From the NCBI GenBank assembly GCA_023055355.1, contig JALJCS010000022.1:10029001-10093000 (forward strand): DNA of 64,000 nucleotides. Reading direction: 5' to 3'. Under the pieces are notes generated by a model. The model was given only the letters and a program-made list of their open reading frames with translations, made no database searches and had not been told where the DNA came from. How positions within the stretch are numbered: the stretch's first letter is position 1; every line of letters starts with the position of its first letter. The position numbers were made by a program, and so were the translations under genes. This document shows, one piece after another, positions 40,201-55,200 of the stretch. The stretch is from Agelaius tricolor (lineage: Eukaryota > Chordata > Aves > Passeriformes > Icteridae).

Positions 40201-43200
40201 GAGCAGAGCCTGTCAGGGGAGTGGGTTACCCTCAGAGCACATTCACAGGAACTTCTTCCTCTCTGTGCCTCTGTGCTGCCAAGTTATTTGTTTAAAAATA
40301 GATCCCCATCTGTGTACACATATGATAGAGAACAGAGGGCAAAGAGATACAAGTTTCAGGAGGGAATAAGGACATGGATTTCTCCTTCACATTTTAACTA
40401 AATAGCCAGTGTAGCAATTGTTTTACTGGGCAGTGGCCTCCTACTTAAAGCTTTTTCCTCAAATACTCAGGTAATTTTCACATTAGTGTAGAAATCTGTT
40501 AATTGCAGTTTTTCACTTGGTTTTCCCTGGATACACTTTCTGAACAAGGGCTCTTGTTCATAAGACCAGGATATGGGAGTTGTGTTTACTTCCAATAATT
40601 TTGCTTGTCAAGGACATCTGTTCTTGTGAGTAAGAGTTGTGTTTTGGGAGAGAGGTAGGTCACAGTGAGAAAGGAGTAAAAAGGCAAGTGAGAAATACTG
40701 AAGAAATGTGACATTTCTGATGGAACTGGTTTTATTTTGATGTCTCCAGTGCAGTGCTTTGAAAGGATATTGCAAAGTGTTACGAGATATAATGATGTAA
40801 AATTGAGTTGAAACAATGTGTGTATAAATATATTTTTAATATATATACACATGAAAGTGATGAAGAGGACTTGCTCAGCTGTTACCAGAAGCAGAATTGT
40901 GAAGCCTGAAAACATGTGCACAATCTTTTTCCAGGTCGAGTTTTGAAGACCCTGAAGGCCAGCAGTCCTCTGGCATGAAAATCCCGCACCCAGCTTCCCG
41001 AGTCCTCGCTGCCAGCCAAGAGGGACATTTACAGCCCCCTGACAAGGCCAAGCAGAAGGACCTGGAGCCCATGACTCTGGGAACAACTCCAGAGGCCATT
41101 GAAATCGTGAGTCCTGTATGATATAAGAGTTTGGGAATCATTTTCCTCCAGAAATTTTGCATTTTGCTTTTGTCCCGAACAGCTTGGGCAAAATCTCTGT
41201 TGCTTATTCAGCCTCCTCTTTACCCTTCAGGCTTCTCCTGAAGACTCCTTTGTCTCTGCTGATGCTCTTCTCAATAGGATATCTAAGAAAGCCTCAATAT
41301 GTGATCAGCCTGAATACCTAGATCCTGACCTGGCAGAAAAGAACCCCCCAATATTTGCTCAGAAACTTCAGGTTTGTAGCAGAAATATAAATATCCTTTT
41401 CTTTCTGTTTGTCCATACACAGGCAAAGGAATGCTTTGCCTCATCTAAAAGGGGTGGAAGGAGGCTTGGAGGCGATGTGGAAAAGAATTAAAATAATTAT
41501 TTAATTCTTTCCAAAGTAACTCTTCCCTTTCAAAGACTTGAGGAACTTTAACTCATGTAATTCATATCATCCATAACCTTAAATTTCATCAACACCTATC
41601 CTATGTACCTCTAATGTATGTATTTTCCAGAAGTCTTTTTAAAGCAAATTTTTTTAAGCTTGAGCACAGGACTTGATGTGTGGGGAGTTGTCTTGTCATC
41701 TGGCCTTAGTAAGTCTGTATGTATAGATTAACTTTTTGAGATTCAGGACCTAATTCTGCTGAAATGAAAATCAGGCTTTGTTTTTCTTGTAATTTCTCTA
41801 ATGCAGAATTTGGCATGGTTTCTTCTAGGAAAAGCAAATGGATCTGCAGAGCAGTTCTGTATGTCAGGACATATTTTCTGGAATATTTACAGTGAAATTT
41901 TAAAAAAGGCAAAGGTTGAACTAAGATTGACATGTGGCATAAATTCACATAAAATGGAAATGAAAGGAGAGGAATCTGTGATAAAGATTTAGCTTCAGAA
42001 ATCATTTCTTTTACATGAAGTGTTGTTCATACTGATCACCTAATAAGCAATATTTTTCTGCACAGCTACCTCAAAACTAATCAAGCCCTGGATTTTTGCA
42101 TCACTGCCCTGACCATGAGAGGAATTTGGGGTGTTTGTCACCCAGGAATTATCTGAGTTACACGTTAAAATTTAACAACCCATTTTTGAGCGTGTCAGAC
42201 ATTTCTTACCATGTTCTTACCACATTTTTTTCCCTGTGGGGGACTCCCCCACCAAACCCTCGGACAGGAGGAGCTAGAGTTTGCTGCCATGAGGATAGAA
42301 GCTCTGAAGTTAGCCAGGCAGATTGCCCTCTCCTCCCTGCGCTCCAAGGTACCTGCTTTGTGCCTGCCCTGTGTGTGTGAGTGTGCACAGCCCGAGTGCT
42401 GCTTGTCCTGGGGGGACACCAGGAGCATGCTGGCAGCAGAGCTGACACAGAAATGCTGTCACCCCACTCACACCCCAATTAACAACAGGCAAGAAGCAGC
42501 AGCGTTCCTTCAGCAGGAGGTGGACTCTGCGGCCCAGGTGGTGTTTGTCATTTCTCTGAAGCAAGATTTGTCCTAAAATGTTTGATGGTGAAGAATACCA
42601 GGCCTGCTTTGGCCATAAGGACATTTTGTCTTCTGATAGTATTTTCAGCTTGAAGTCAGACACCTTTGACCCTCAATGTTTGGAAGTGAAGAAATCAGTC
42701 GACCTTGCCCTCAGGCATCTGAAGAAAGGGACTGCAGCAGGGTTGGAAGGGCTGCAGAACTCGCCAGGAAAAAAGGCCTCACATCACAATGTGTCTTTAT
42801 TCATAAAGATCTAAATCTTATTTTTTTTCATTGCTACTTCCAGGTCCTGCTGGCTGGTTGTGCCTCACAGTGATGCTTTGCTCTGCTGTAGGGATGCACG
42901 TGGAACTCACTGTGTTTGGAAAGCCAAAATAGTCATTCCATAAATGTTGGTGGCTTTCTTGGAAAAGGCTATCAGCTGAATGGGATGGCAGTGTCCTGCT
43001 GCAGTGAGACATCTCATTCCAATTGAGGAGAATGTGCTACTGACATGCCCTTCTCCAGTAACCTTCCTCTTGTACTGTCCATTAATAGGTCAGCCCAAAG
43101 TCTTTGCCCAGTCCTAAATGATCTGGAGTTCATTGCATCACAACAGCATTTGGAGCATTTGGGCTGGTTTCAGGGTAGAATTTCTTGGTGCTTTAAAGAT

Positions 43201-46200
43201 CAGCTATTAAGTAGCTACTTCATAAAAGTAAAGATTTTTTTTTTAATGTTAACTGTACTCCTGTGGAAAACAATGATTTATTTCACATACCTTTGATTTA
43301 TTTCACATACCTTAAATAGCCCAGGAGCCACCTTGTTTCTCCTGTGCACATATATTTACTAAGGTAAACACATTCCTCACAGATTTAAAACTATTTTAGA
43401 GTATGTTGTTACAATCTTTTATTTAATTAAGAAAAACATGCTGTTGTCTTCATTAGAAGGACTAACCAAGCTGAAACCATAATGAGGAACATAAAGAGCA
43501 AAGGAGGAAAAACAAAAATAATTTTCCTATATGTGACTGTGTCCCTTTGCTTTACTGTCCTGAGTGTCAGGTGTTGGAAGAGAATGAGCTGAGATCCTCT
43601 CTAGATGCTCTCTGCCTCCTTACTCTCTCTCAAATTCCTTGTCCTCCCAACACTTTGCTGGAACATGAAGGATTCAGGACCTCCAGCATCAGGAAACACC
43701 TGAGATGAAACACATAATATTACATAGATGTTCTTCATGGGTTATACAGAAAACTTCTGCTTAAAATCTGCATTTCTGCAACCAGCCAGCTGTTCAGAAA
43801 CTCACAAATTGTACTATTTTAGACTGAAGAGAATGCATTTGTGTGTTTGTGAATACTTGTGAGTTACCCAGGGGAGATTGTGCAGAAGTTTTACAGAATG
43901 TGGGGTTACATTTTAAAGATGCTGTTCAGCATCATCACAGCACCTTGTTTTGTTGAGACAAGTTTTGAACTCCTTAGAACTTAGAAATGGGGAAGAGATT
44001 TCATATGACTTTTTAGAAAATGTCATTAATGTGTGTAACAAAAAAAACCAAAATGATAAGCAGAGGTGAGGAGAGAAAAACAGGCAAAACTCCCCCCTCT
44101 GACAGAGAACTGGCAGCAGTTTTTGAAGGTGACAGTGCCCCATGTTGGTCCAGGCCCAGCAATGCTTGTAGCCCAACACCATGGGTGTCATGTTAGGCTG
44201 GGAAGGACTTTTGTCCTTGTGTAGCTTTGCTATTTCAGTGTTAAATTAGCCTGTGATGACACCCCTTGTGACCTACAGGGACTGATGGCCTGGATTAAGT
44301 AGAACAGAAACCAGCAGATGACTGCAGTGACTTAAATTTGGATGCTCCTGGCAGAATTCCCTTCTGGATGGCTGGCCTCTGTTATTTTCTGAATGCTATG
44401 TAATTACATTTAACATTTGCTAAATGATGACTGGATGGGTAACAAGAATAGGATGATAAATAAAGACAGAAGCACTTGTTATGACAAATTAAATCACCTA
44501 AAATAAAGATTAAATACTAGCACTTTGTGCTAGCACTAGGAGTGAGAATAAGGATGTGCTGTTCTCAGGCACAGGAGAGTTATTTGGCCACTCCCAAATT
44601 TCTTGTCACAGACTTAAACAACAGCAGGACCAGTCATCTACTTTTACATTGCCAAGTATTTCTGTCTTCCAGTGTTGAGGTGAATTAACTCTTTTCTGTT
44701 GAACAGTCTCCATTTGGATCTTGTGAGGTAATTTTTTAAGTCCAGCACCTGTGGGTGCTGAGATAGAATCCAAGGAAAATAGAAACTGAAAGGAAAGGCA
44801 TGGGCAAAAATGGGATTAGTGCATTACAGCTTTGTGGGCCTCTCATGGTAGTGGAGAAGGATTATTTCCTTCAAGCAGCAATGCCATTGATTTTAGCAAA
44901 ACTTTACAGGCAGAAAACTTCTGCTTGGGTTTTCCTTGGCTTTCCATGTATTTGCAAGCACAAGTAGCTCTCACTTTGCCTGCACTGACCTGTCTGCTCA
45001 CACATCAGTCAGAAGAGTCCATCATTCCATGCACACCCAGGCAGCATTTCAGGGGCTTGGAAAGGGCAGCCTCATTTTCAGCAGGGCTAAACACACATTT
45101 CTCGAACTGCTGTGATAAAAACTAGTTTTCATTTTCCTTCCATTTCTCTTATTTTCTTCCTCTCTGACCTCCTGGAAGTGAGATAACTGCAGCTGGTTAA
45201 TAGATGTGCATTTGTTTCCCTTCTGGTCAGATATCTGGTCTCTGTGAAAGGTGCTGGGAAGGGAAGTGTGTTGAGTTCTCAAATATTTACACTAAGATTG
45301 CAGTGACCTACATTTTGTAGTAATCCCCCTGAAGACTCTAATCTTTCTGTGCGAGGTTTAGTGACTTACAAATCCCTGTGATGATTATTACCCCAATTAA
45401 CTGCTTACCTTCTCAGCAATTAGATGTTAAAGCATTATTATTGGGTTATTTTGGGTAATACCATCATCCTGTTGGTCAGGTGCTGTTATTTTCTCGGGGT
45501 AGGAATATTTTGCAGGCAGCAAATAACAGTTACTGAGTTATGCATCAGTTAGGAGCTCTGTAAAATTGACTTTTGCAGTAAAACCATGATGACTTTTACT
45601 GGTTACTCCTGCCAGAGAGCCCAGCTGTGACTTGTGCAGGGTGTTTCCAGAGTTAGGGCAACACTGGCTGGACCACTGCTACAAGCATTTCTGCTCAGTG
45701 GTTAAATTCCAAGAGTTTTTATGGTCATTTTTTGGAAATTTCAAGCTATTCTGCATGTCATTATTGCTATTGTTTTGTACAATTTAATCAAATGCAAAGA
45801 GAGCTAGAGAAAACATAACTGTATTAATGATCTGTTGTGCACTACATAAAAATACCTATAAGTACATACTAAATGCTCTAAACATCTTTTTCTTTAAAAA
45901 TTGTCATCCTCCCAGCAGTTACTTGGACATGTTTTTATATGAGCTTAAAAAACGTCTGTGTTTCTTCTTGGCACAATGAATATTTTCCAGCAATCTCTTT
46001 ATGAGATCCAGCAAATTAAGCTGCAGGAGGCTTTTGAAATGTGACAGATGCAGTTCAACAGATCAATCTGAGGGGTGGCCTTTCTTTGGAGGACAGCTTT
46101 GATGATCTAATGGCCCTCTCTTATCTCTCAGTTATTCCTACTTTGTGATTAAGGAGGGAGTAGTTTTTTTTTTTTTTTATTTCTACATTTACAGAGGTGT

Positions 46201-49200
46201 CTGAGCTTGTATTCCAGGTGGATTTTTTTCCTATGTAGTTGTTTTACATTGGAAGATACTTTTAAGAGCACAGACTGTGCAGTTTTGACAGATCTTGGAA
46301 TGGTTTTTCTTCTGGTAGGAAAATCCACCGAGTTTGAGCTTGCACCTCCTAATTCTGCTAGAATTGATCCTTATTTTGGATGTTCATGTTAAAGGTAGCA
46401 AAAACAGAGAAGGGATAGCCTGCTCCATAAATCCCAGAAGAGTCAATTGACTCCTAGGTGTAAAAACAAAAAATACCAAGTAAATTAGTGAGAGTCTCCT
46501 GTAAATGAAGATGCAGTGAGGTGTTCTGTAAGTACTGTTTAGGTTATTCTTGTTCTAATTAAACTTTCTTGTCTAGTCTTTTAATGTTGTTAGTGTTTCT
46601 TCATGTTCTTTACAGATGTGATATCCAGAACATCTGGTCCTGTGTGCATTGTGTACAATTTCTAATACAGCTTCTTCAGTCAGGTGTGATACAAGAACTC
46701 ACAAGGGATTACAACAACATGAGCAGTGGGTTTGGATGCTTTCTGTGATGCTGGGCAGTGTGAGAAGAACTGTGAGGAACAGCATAACTGTTTTATGGAA
46801 TAGCATCTGGCAAAGTTTCCTTTACCAGTGTTGAGACAAGAATATGTGATGTTGAAATTAATGAGGACTGAACCTTAATCCAGACATTATCTACTCCTTT
46901 CACATCCCTGTGCTTCAGTCACTAGAGAGTGACTCTGCTATTTTCTTCTAAAAAATACAAACAAAACAACTTAAACAAAACCATATCAATAAAATACAAG
47001 AAAAATAATTATTTTCTCTTTTTTGTAAAAAATAATTGAAATATTCTTGATTACTAGTCTTAATTATTGCAGATAAAGCCTAAAGACTTAGCTACAGCAT
47101 TAGTGAACCTGAATGAACAGAATACATTGTTTTATACACAAAGTTAACAGGTAAACTGGGAAAATACATTATCCCCTTTTCAGCAGCAAGGAAAACAGGA
47201 TTTGAATATCCATTTCCATCAGTGAATGGAAAAAGGCATTGATCAACCTGATTTTCCTCCCCACTCATGGTCCAGCCCTTGTGGTGGGGGCTTGGCAGTG
47301 CCCAGAGCAGCTGAGGCTGCCCCTGGATCCCTGGCAGTGCCCAAGGCCAGGCTGGACAGGGCTGGGAGCAGCCTGGGATGGTGGAAGGTGTCCCTGCCAT
47401 GGCAGGGGTGGCACTGGGTGGGATTTAAGGTCTCTTCCATCCCAAACCATTCTGGGTTCTGTGGACCATCCTTTGGAATCTCTCCTCAGTTTTTATGTGC
47501 TGTAGCTTGGGTTGTTTGCATCGAGAGTTGTTTGTGAGACATCTCCTGCATCTCAGTGTCACGTTCCTGTTCTTTGCTCTCCTCATTTCACATGCTGCTC
47601 TCCCTTATTTAATCTGGGCTGCTGATATGAGCAAAATTGACAGCTGCAAAAAAAGCCTCATTTAACTGACTAATCGCATGCTGGACACCAGTGGGGCAGC
47701 AGTGTCACCTGCATAGTCACACTTTTTCTGTGGTATTCTTTATGATAGATGCCATGTATTGACAGGCCAGACCTAAGAAAGTGAGCTGTCCTCTTGCTTC
47801 TGGTTTCTTGATTTATTTTAATGGACCATAACAAGCTTTCTGCCTTCAAATCTGATTCTTTCTGCTGATGTGCATTTCTTGTGGATGTTGTGGTGAAAAA
47901 CAGTACCTTTTCTAAGATAAGACTTTAAAATATTGATAACAAAGTGCTGTCTTTATTTTCCCTCTGTAGAGGTAATATGACTTTCCTGGTGCTTCTTATG
48001 GATCTCAAATGTATATTTTATGATTGCTGAATTCAGAACTCCTTGTTTGTGTTGTAATTTAAAGGTGCACAGAACTCTAGTCCTAGCACCACACCCAGAA
48101 AACCCATGAGCTAAACACCTATTTAATGGCTTGTTTCTTTGTATTTAAAAAACCAAACCCACAGAGAGAACCTGCTATCCCAGCAGATGTTTCCATCTCC
48201 AAAAGTGCTCTGTACTCCCGCATCGGCGCCTCAGATGCAGAAAGCACCACGGCTCTGCTCTACCCCCAGCAGGACCTGGACTCTGCACTACGGCTGGCCA
48301 GAGCAGAGGTAACAGTTTCCACAACTTGGGAAAGGAAAAACCTGCCCCTTGTTGTTCCCTTCTTGCCTGTTTTCTCCCAAATGCTTTATGTTGTTCTGTT
48401 CTTGTTTATGTTGTTCTGTTTTATGTCGTTCTGTTCTTGGAACCATCCTCAGCCACGCTAAAGCAAAAGGTGCTACACTGCAAGTTTTACTTGTTTTACA
48501 GATGTGAAAAGCAGATATGATATCAAAATAAATCTTTATGGTATTAAACCTCACGTGTACACTGTGCATCTTGACATTGCTATATAATTATATAAAAAGG
48601 GTAAGCTGCTTGAAATAGGAATAAAATGATGTATTTTACAAAGCTGTGTATCATATTAGTGTGGCTAACAGTAGCAATGAATAAATGGGTATAATCCAGT
48701 GGGGTTTATTCCCTTTGTTTTCTGTTTCAGATTGTGGCCAAGGAAAGGGAAGTATCTGAGTGGAAAGAGAAATATGAAGAAAGCAGAAGGGAAGTGATGG
48801 AAATGAGGTGGGTTTTTAACTTGATTACTCTGTCAGAGAGCCTCATCTCAGCCTGACATCAGAGTACCACGCTCATACAATTGTTTTGCTTAGCTTTATT
48901 TTTAACTTAAGGCTTTGCACTGATCCTGAACTGATCCTTTGTCTTTTCTCTGTATGGTGGGCACCACTGTTCAGGGTAATCATGAAAAACTTCTGTGTTG
49001 CTAATCTCATTCACACCCTCAGAATACTGAGATATAAGGGAGGTTTTACTCCAGGTTAATGCCATGGAAGGATTTCCTCTGGTTGGTGTGTGAATTCTCA
49101 CTAGGATTGCATGGTGAGGTTCTTGTTGCAGACAGGATGAGTTACCTGCAGAGTTACCTGCAGAGTTACCTGCCAGTTACCTGGCAGGGGGGTGCACCTT

Positions 49201-52200
49201 AAATGCACATTAAATTCACTCTCCATAAGTAGTTCTGCTTGGAAAAAGGAGGGGATGTAGGGAAGAACATGCAGGTTTGCAGTAGTACAGGCTGCCTCCA
49301 GGACATCATTGTAAGGTTGTTCAACAATAGAAATCAAGCCAGTGTCAGGAGAAAAGCATTTCTTGTAAAGGAACCACTCTGGACTATCAATGTTGGCTTT
49401 TAGGGAGATTCTACACCCTTTTCTTTGAACTAAGATGATTTTTTAATTGCTGCACACACTAAGGTTGATTTAAGTTAAGCAATAGTTCTCTTGACTTTTG
49501 CTCTCTTGTTCCCTTTGAGAGCTGACAGAAGGACCCGGAGTTTTCAGTTTGTTCTGGTTGTATCTGTTCTATTTCTGTTCCATCCTGCCTCTGGTACATT
49601 AAATATCTGTACACTGGAACATGGTTTGACCCTCCTTTCCAGCCCAGGTCCTTCCTCTTGCGAGGATGACAACAAATTCCCTGTAGTGGATGATGTGAGC
49701 AGTGCTGCTCAAAGAAGCACTGAAGCCTTCCATTCAGTCAGTTGAAAAACCTTTCAAGCTTTCAGCTTTTTTTTTTTTTTTTTTTTTCAGTTGGTAGGAC
49801 CATAAGGAGGACAAAACAATGAGCCTGGCTTGCTCATTGATATGAATCTGAGAAAGCCATCAATTGCAAAAGAGAGTGTACAAAATACTTCATGGAGTCT
49901 TTAAAGCTTATTATTTTCTACCTTCAAAAACCAGAAAAAAATGGTCCCCCCTCTTAACTCATAAAGAAAAGGAGACTGTCACGTTATTTTAGCATCCCTC
50001 CTTTAAGTAATAATTTATACAAATAGCTTCTGAGACTATATTTTCTTTAAAATCCCCTCTGTTCTAGTACCAGCTTCTTCCCAAAATGAAGAGTTTCAGT
50101 GATTTAAAGCTAAACTCTCTATCTAGTGATGACCTACATAAGCAATCACTTATATCCAGGAAAACTGTGCTTAGGGAGGGAGCACAGTAGAAGGGAGCTG
50201 CAGTGCAGAGCTCCACAAACGCTTGCATGGATGCCAGGAATTGCACATGGCAGATTGGAATAGCAGCAGCACGGGGCTCTGAGCCAAAGCATCTTAAGAG
50301 AAGCATCTGCAAAAGGCAAGGGCAGCCTCTTTATTTCTTCTTTGCCACCTCCCAGTGCCCAGCTGAGTTCTCTCACCTCCCTTGTGCTCTGCTGGGATGG
50401 GGAACAAAGCCCTGGCATAGCCCTGAAATGCTTAATGAGGAGCAACAGAACAGAGTGGCTGTGAGCAGTCAAACCCAGGGAGCCAAACAAGGAGGGAACA
50501 AAATGAGGGATTGTGAGGAATGTCTCAGTGTGCAGCTCACACTCAAGTGTGGTGCTTGGTCTGTTCTGTGTCGAGGTGCACGTGTCTGCTGGCTGCCAGT
50601 GGGCACTGCCAGCCTTTTCCCTGATGGAGGGAGAGCCAGGGGTGACACAGAGCAGCTGGCACACTGTGGTTCTGCACCTTCATCTTCCACACAGGAATTT
50701 GCTTGTGTGTGTCTCCACCCTCCAGAAAATCTGATTTAAAAAAACAAACCCCACAATAACCAAGCCAGATTTCCCACAGGCACATGCCTGGAACGTGTGG
50801 ATGAAAGGAAAAAAATCTGGCTAATATTGTCACAAAATGATAAATACACATATGTGCACCAAGATAAGATTTCTCTTGGAAGTTGAAATGTTCAAGCAGT
50901 CCATGTGTGGTAAATTAGAGATGCAGCAATGAGATATGACATAATGATAAGCAGGGAGTGAAGGGATTATTTAGAGCTGCAAGCACAAAAGCATCACTTC
51001 CCAGAGAAGGAGAAGCAATGCTCCTGTACCCATGTCCTGCATAGTGTAGCTGGAACATCCTGAATTCATCTAAATTACCAGGAAAAGATCATTTGCAGGA
51101 AATTCCACTCCAGAGAACAGAAGCCAGAATGAGAGGTTTAATAATGCAGTAGCTATCAAAGAGCTGAACCACAGTGGGCTATACCATGATCCAAGAGTCT
51201 AACTGGAGGCAGGCAAGAAATACTTAATTATGGTTTTTTGGAGGTCTGATTGATTATGACTCTGTAAGGGGAGTCAAGCAGATGACTTCTGAGGCCCTTT
51301 GTAGCCTTAGATTCTGGTGGTTTTATGCCTTACAAATGTGCAGTCAGTGAATAGACTGAGTGTCTCAAATAGCAGCATTTAAGCCTGTGTAATGTGTCAG
51401 CCTGGGGTTAAGATGTGCCCTCCCCAAGAGGGATGATGTGGCAGCATCCTTTGGTTCCCCAGCTGTAATGACCATTATTTAGGCTCCTGGACTGAAAGAG
51501 GCCTTTGACATGAATCTGGAGCAAATCCTTCCCTGGGAAGTGCTGCAGTGTTGTAATGTTGTGTTCCTTACCCTGAGTACCCTGAGTCCTTGGCTTCCTC
51601 TTCTTGGTTGCTAAAACTTCCCAAAGGTGCCTTGTGTCACAAGGACATGACAAAGCTTTAAAATCCTCATTGCTTACAGCAGGCTTTTGAGGTAATCTGC
51701 TTTGGACATGAGACCAAACCCTTCCTTTTAGGGCAAAATCCTTGCTGTTATCTTTGCTCTCCAAAGCATCATTTATGGTTGAAAGGAAAAATCCCAGTGC
51801 TGGGGTTAGAGCCCCTGCTCTCTGAGTGCTCTGCAGGACCAGGGCAGGGGAGATGCTGCTGACTTTAGGGCCAGGTGGCCTTCTCAGGGCTCTGGGCTCT
51901 GTCTGTGATTCAGATTTGAGGCAGTTCTGGAGTTATTGTAGTAGTTTTGTGGGAGCTCTGCAATTTTCTCCTTTTCTTACTGACTTTTATTGCCACATCC
52001 TTTCTGTAACCTCACCAACTGCAGCAGAGCTCTGAAAAAGGAGCAAGTGAAAGTGAGTTTCAAAAGAGGTGTACTCCAACTCCAGTGAGCTGTTTGGAAT
52101 ATCCACTTCTGATGAAGTGTGGGGTAATTTTGTTTTTTGTAGACCGTCCTGTGTGGCTCATGAATCAAAGCACAGATCAAGCTAGTCTCATTTCATTAGC

Positions 52201-55200
52201 TTTATTTGGCTCTGGGAAGGGATGGATCATCTTTCTAAATCACATTTAATCTGCTTATTTTGGCTAACCTCTTTTCAAGAAGGAAATTCAAAGCCTGCCG
52301 TGAGTATACGAAATAAAACGGTCTTAAAAGTAGAATTTTGCCACCTCTGCTTCAAAAACAGATTTGGGAAATGGGACATGATGGATTTTGTGCTACATAG
52401 TTGAATAATTTGATCTTGTTCTTTTAAGTGGTAGTGAATCATTTAATCATGAAAAGATTCATTTAGAAGATGAGATACAGTTTGAATGATAGCCAACACT
52501 ACTGTTAGGTTTACTTGATGCCAATTATAAGTTTACTTGAAGTTTATATTGAAAAGAAACCGACACAAATTTGGAGAAGAGGGGAGAAAGCAATGGAAAA
52601 ACCAGGGTCTTCGTAATACTTGAGTTAGGCCAGTGTGATTATGTTTATAATCATGATGGGTGATGTTTCAAAAAACAGAATCTGTTTCAAAGCAATCTCT
52701 TCTTCCTCCCCTCACCTTTATTGATTCCCATGGAGAGTTAAAAATCAGGTGCAGTGTTAAAATTCTCAGTTTTATTTGTTATTTGGGCAATAAAGAACAT
52801 ATAAAAATGTGTTGGGGTTCTGTATCTCTTAAAAGCACCACAGTTCAGTTTATGATAGTGTTATTTGCTAAGTAAGCATGAGCAATGATGTTGTTTGCCA
52901 AAAGTTTTTCTTTTTTTGTTTTCCCTCTTACAGAAAAATAGTTTCGGAATATGAGAAGACGATTGCTCAGATGATAGGTAGGTGTTCCTGCTGTGAAAGG
53001 TGCTCCCTGGTTGAAGTCTGTGGGCTTCATTTTGATGCTGGCTGCATCTGCTGATGCTGCAGGGAATTGTGAATGCATCTGAGGACACCAGAAAAGGAAA
53101 AGTCAGGGCCTCGTCTCATAGCCAGCAGCCCCCGGGCAGTTCAGGTAACACAGAAAGCTCAGGGCTTTCCCTTCTGCAGCAGAGCCCATAGGAAACAGGT
53201 TCAAATTCATGGGTTTCTCCAGGAGAGACTTCCAGTGACCTAAAAACCCCTTAGGCATCAGCTCACAGCTGTTTAAAGGCAGATCCCAAAGTTAGCTCTT
53301 CACAGCAACAGGGATTATCTGTGCTAAGTGCATCGATCAGACGAAAACCAAGATTAACTCCAATCCCAGCTGGGACTTTACAAGTGCCCAATCCTCCACC
53401 CCCCCAGTTACTTACTGACACAGGGGTCTCCTTTCAAGTCTAAATTGTGACAAGCTTTGCCTCTCAGTAATTAAAAACCACCTTTGCTAACAGCATGTCT
53501 CACAGATAAAAACCTCTGCCTTCAGTAGCACTTCAAACCCTAAGGTTGCAGGGCTTGTGTGGTTCCTCAGCACGTGAGGTCTTGCCCCTGGGATGTGATT
53601 TTAAAGCCTCCTCTAAGATTTCCAAAGCTCTTTTTATTAGTCTGGCTATAGCAGGCACTAGCACAAATGGCTGAGTGGAATTTTGGGATCTCCAAGGCCA
53701 GAGTTGCTCAGAAGAGCACCAGTGTCTGGTGCTTTTGCTGCCTTCCTGGATTTCTTGGCCATTGGGAGGCATCCCAGCCTCATTTCAAGTGAAGGGTAAA
53801 ATGGACCTACAAATAAATTTTGTGAGAATGACAACTATAATAAATAAATTAATGAAATATATATACTAAGGAATAAAAAACACTAATAAGAGGCCAGGCT
53901 TTATTCTCTCTCGTATTATGCCTCCATTGCCTTTTGTATGCACAATTGAGCCAGTGTGCTGCCTTCTGACATGGTGTGTGTCATTGTCATCATGCAAGTG
54001 TTCAAGCAGGAGTGACCAGAGTATGCAAAGAACTTATTTCATTTTGGTTTACATACCCTGGTGTGGCTTCCACTCTGAACCTGGCCAGTCCTACAGACAC
54101 ACAAAAGACCTGTCCTTTCTTCCCCAAGCTATGCATACAGTAAACAATAGATAAATTTGCATTCTATTTTTGAGAAACAGATTTTTTTAAAAATCAGATT
54201 TTGAGACTGCAGTGCAACAGTAAGATACAGAATAGGAATCCTGGGGCAGAGGCACAGCCTTGGTGTACATGGTGCATTCCACCATTGCCACTTCCTCTTG
54301 TTGCAAAGAAGTGAAGGTTCAGTAAGTACTGGGCCATTGACTATGATTTAAACTTCAGATTCAGAGTATCAGAACCTCTCAGATGCTCTGTGGTGAGTAT
54401 TTAAGGGCTAAGGCTATAAGTAATTTAATTTGCTGTCCATTTGCAAAGGAACTGAACCAACAACAGCTACACAGAAAGCATCCTTTCTGTGTTCATTAGA
54501 GCAGTATGCAAATCCTACAGCATGGTAATACGTTAAATGTGAGGCTTCTCCCTGCATTTAATGTAAATTTTGGATCTAATTGTCCCACTTTGTCATGCCA
54601 TTTCTTGTAAATTGCTGTCCCTTCCGATAAAGGAGTTCACTCATCCGAATGCCACATGTGGAGGAAAAATGTGTGTTTGTTATTTGCATGTACTTCAGTG
54701 ACCTGTTAGTGATGCCTCACTGCTGAAGCAGAATATGCATCTTAACAAAAGAAATGCCTGTGCTGTTTCTGTTCATCATTTAACCCTTCTGAACTATTTA
54801 TACAGCCCTGTTAGAAGGGCACTGCACATAAACCAATTTCACCAATCCCTTTGATGAATATTCAGTGAGGTTGATAGGTCCTGCTGAGCTTTTTGTAGGC
54901 TGGTGTGTGCATAATGAATACTGAAAATGTCCCATATTAACAATATATGACTGCCCATGTTTGCTTCTAAAGGCCCTGAAAAATGTGCATTGCAAACAGC
55001 AATTGCCTTTGATTCCAAGGCCTGTGGAAGGTTCAGTATTTGCTGTCACACATACATGGAACTCAAAATTACCCAGCTTAGCTGCTGTGATTACTTCATG
55101 CCACACTGTGCAAGCTGCCAGTGTGGAGATCCCTGTTTAGTGTCGCTTGGTGTATCTTTTTACTTGTGCTTTTATCTTTTTTTCCCTTTTTTTTCCTTAC

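Larger units (their letters stand above)
42349..48164 (+). other. TACC2: TACC2 intron 11 (5.8 kb)
   Basis: Contains a 20-bp tandem duplication (43274-43313) and a CR1 tail (47291-47462). No additional exon recognised. Confidence 0.85.
48309..52933 (+). other. TACC2: TACC2 introns 12 and 13
   Basis: Introns 48309-48730 and 48808-52933 around the exon 48731-48807. Contain a short 12-bp tandem repeat (49141-49186), a T-run near 49769-49789 and a diverged CR1-like tail near 51250-51325. The paired open frames at 50146-50739 are rejected as coding. Confidence 0.8.

Noticed and set aside
40586..41162. 166- and 95-aa minus-strand open frames
   Set aside because: Antisense shadow of the TACC2 exon 40935-41106 and adjoining intron.
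44517..44540. Small hairpin CTAGCAC/GTGCTAG
   Set aside because: Seven-base arms are too short to separate from chance.
47226..47537. Open frames with Gly/Pro/Trp-rich products
   Set aside because: They translate a CR1 3' fragment that contains no CR1 coding sequence.
50146..50739. Overlapping 178-aa plus and 172-aa minus open frames
   Set aside because: They lie in a TACC2 intron, show no recognisable domain and mirror each other on opposite strands, as expected of a stop-poor GC-richer patch.
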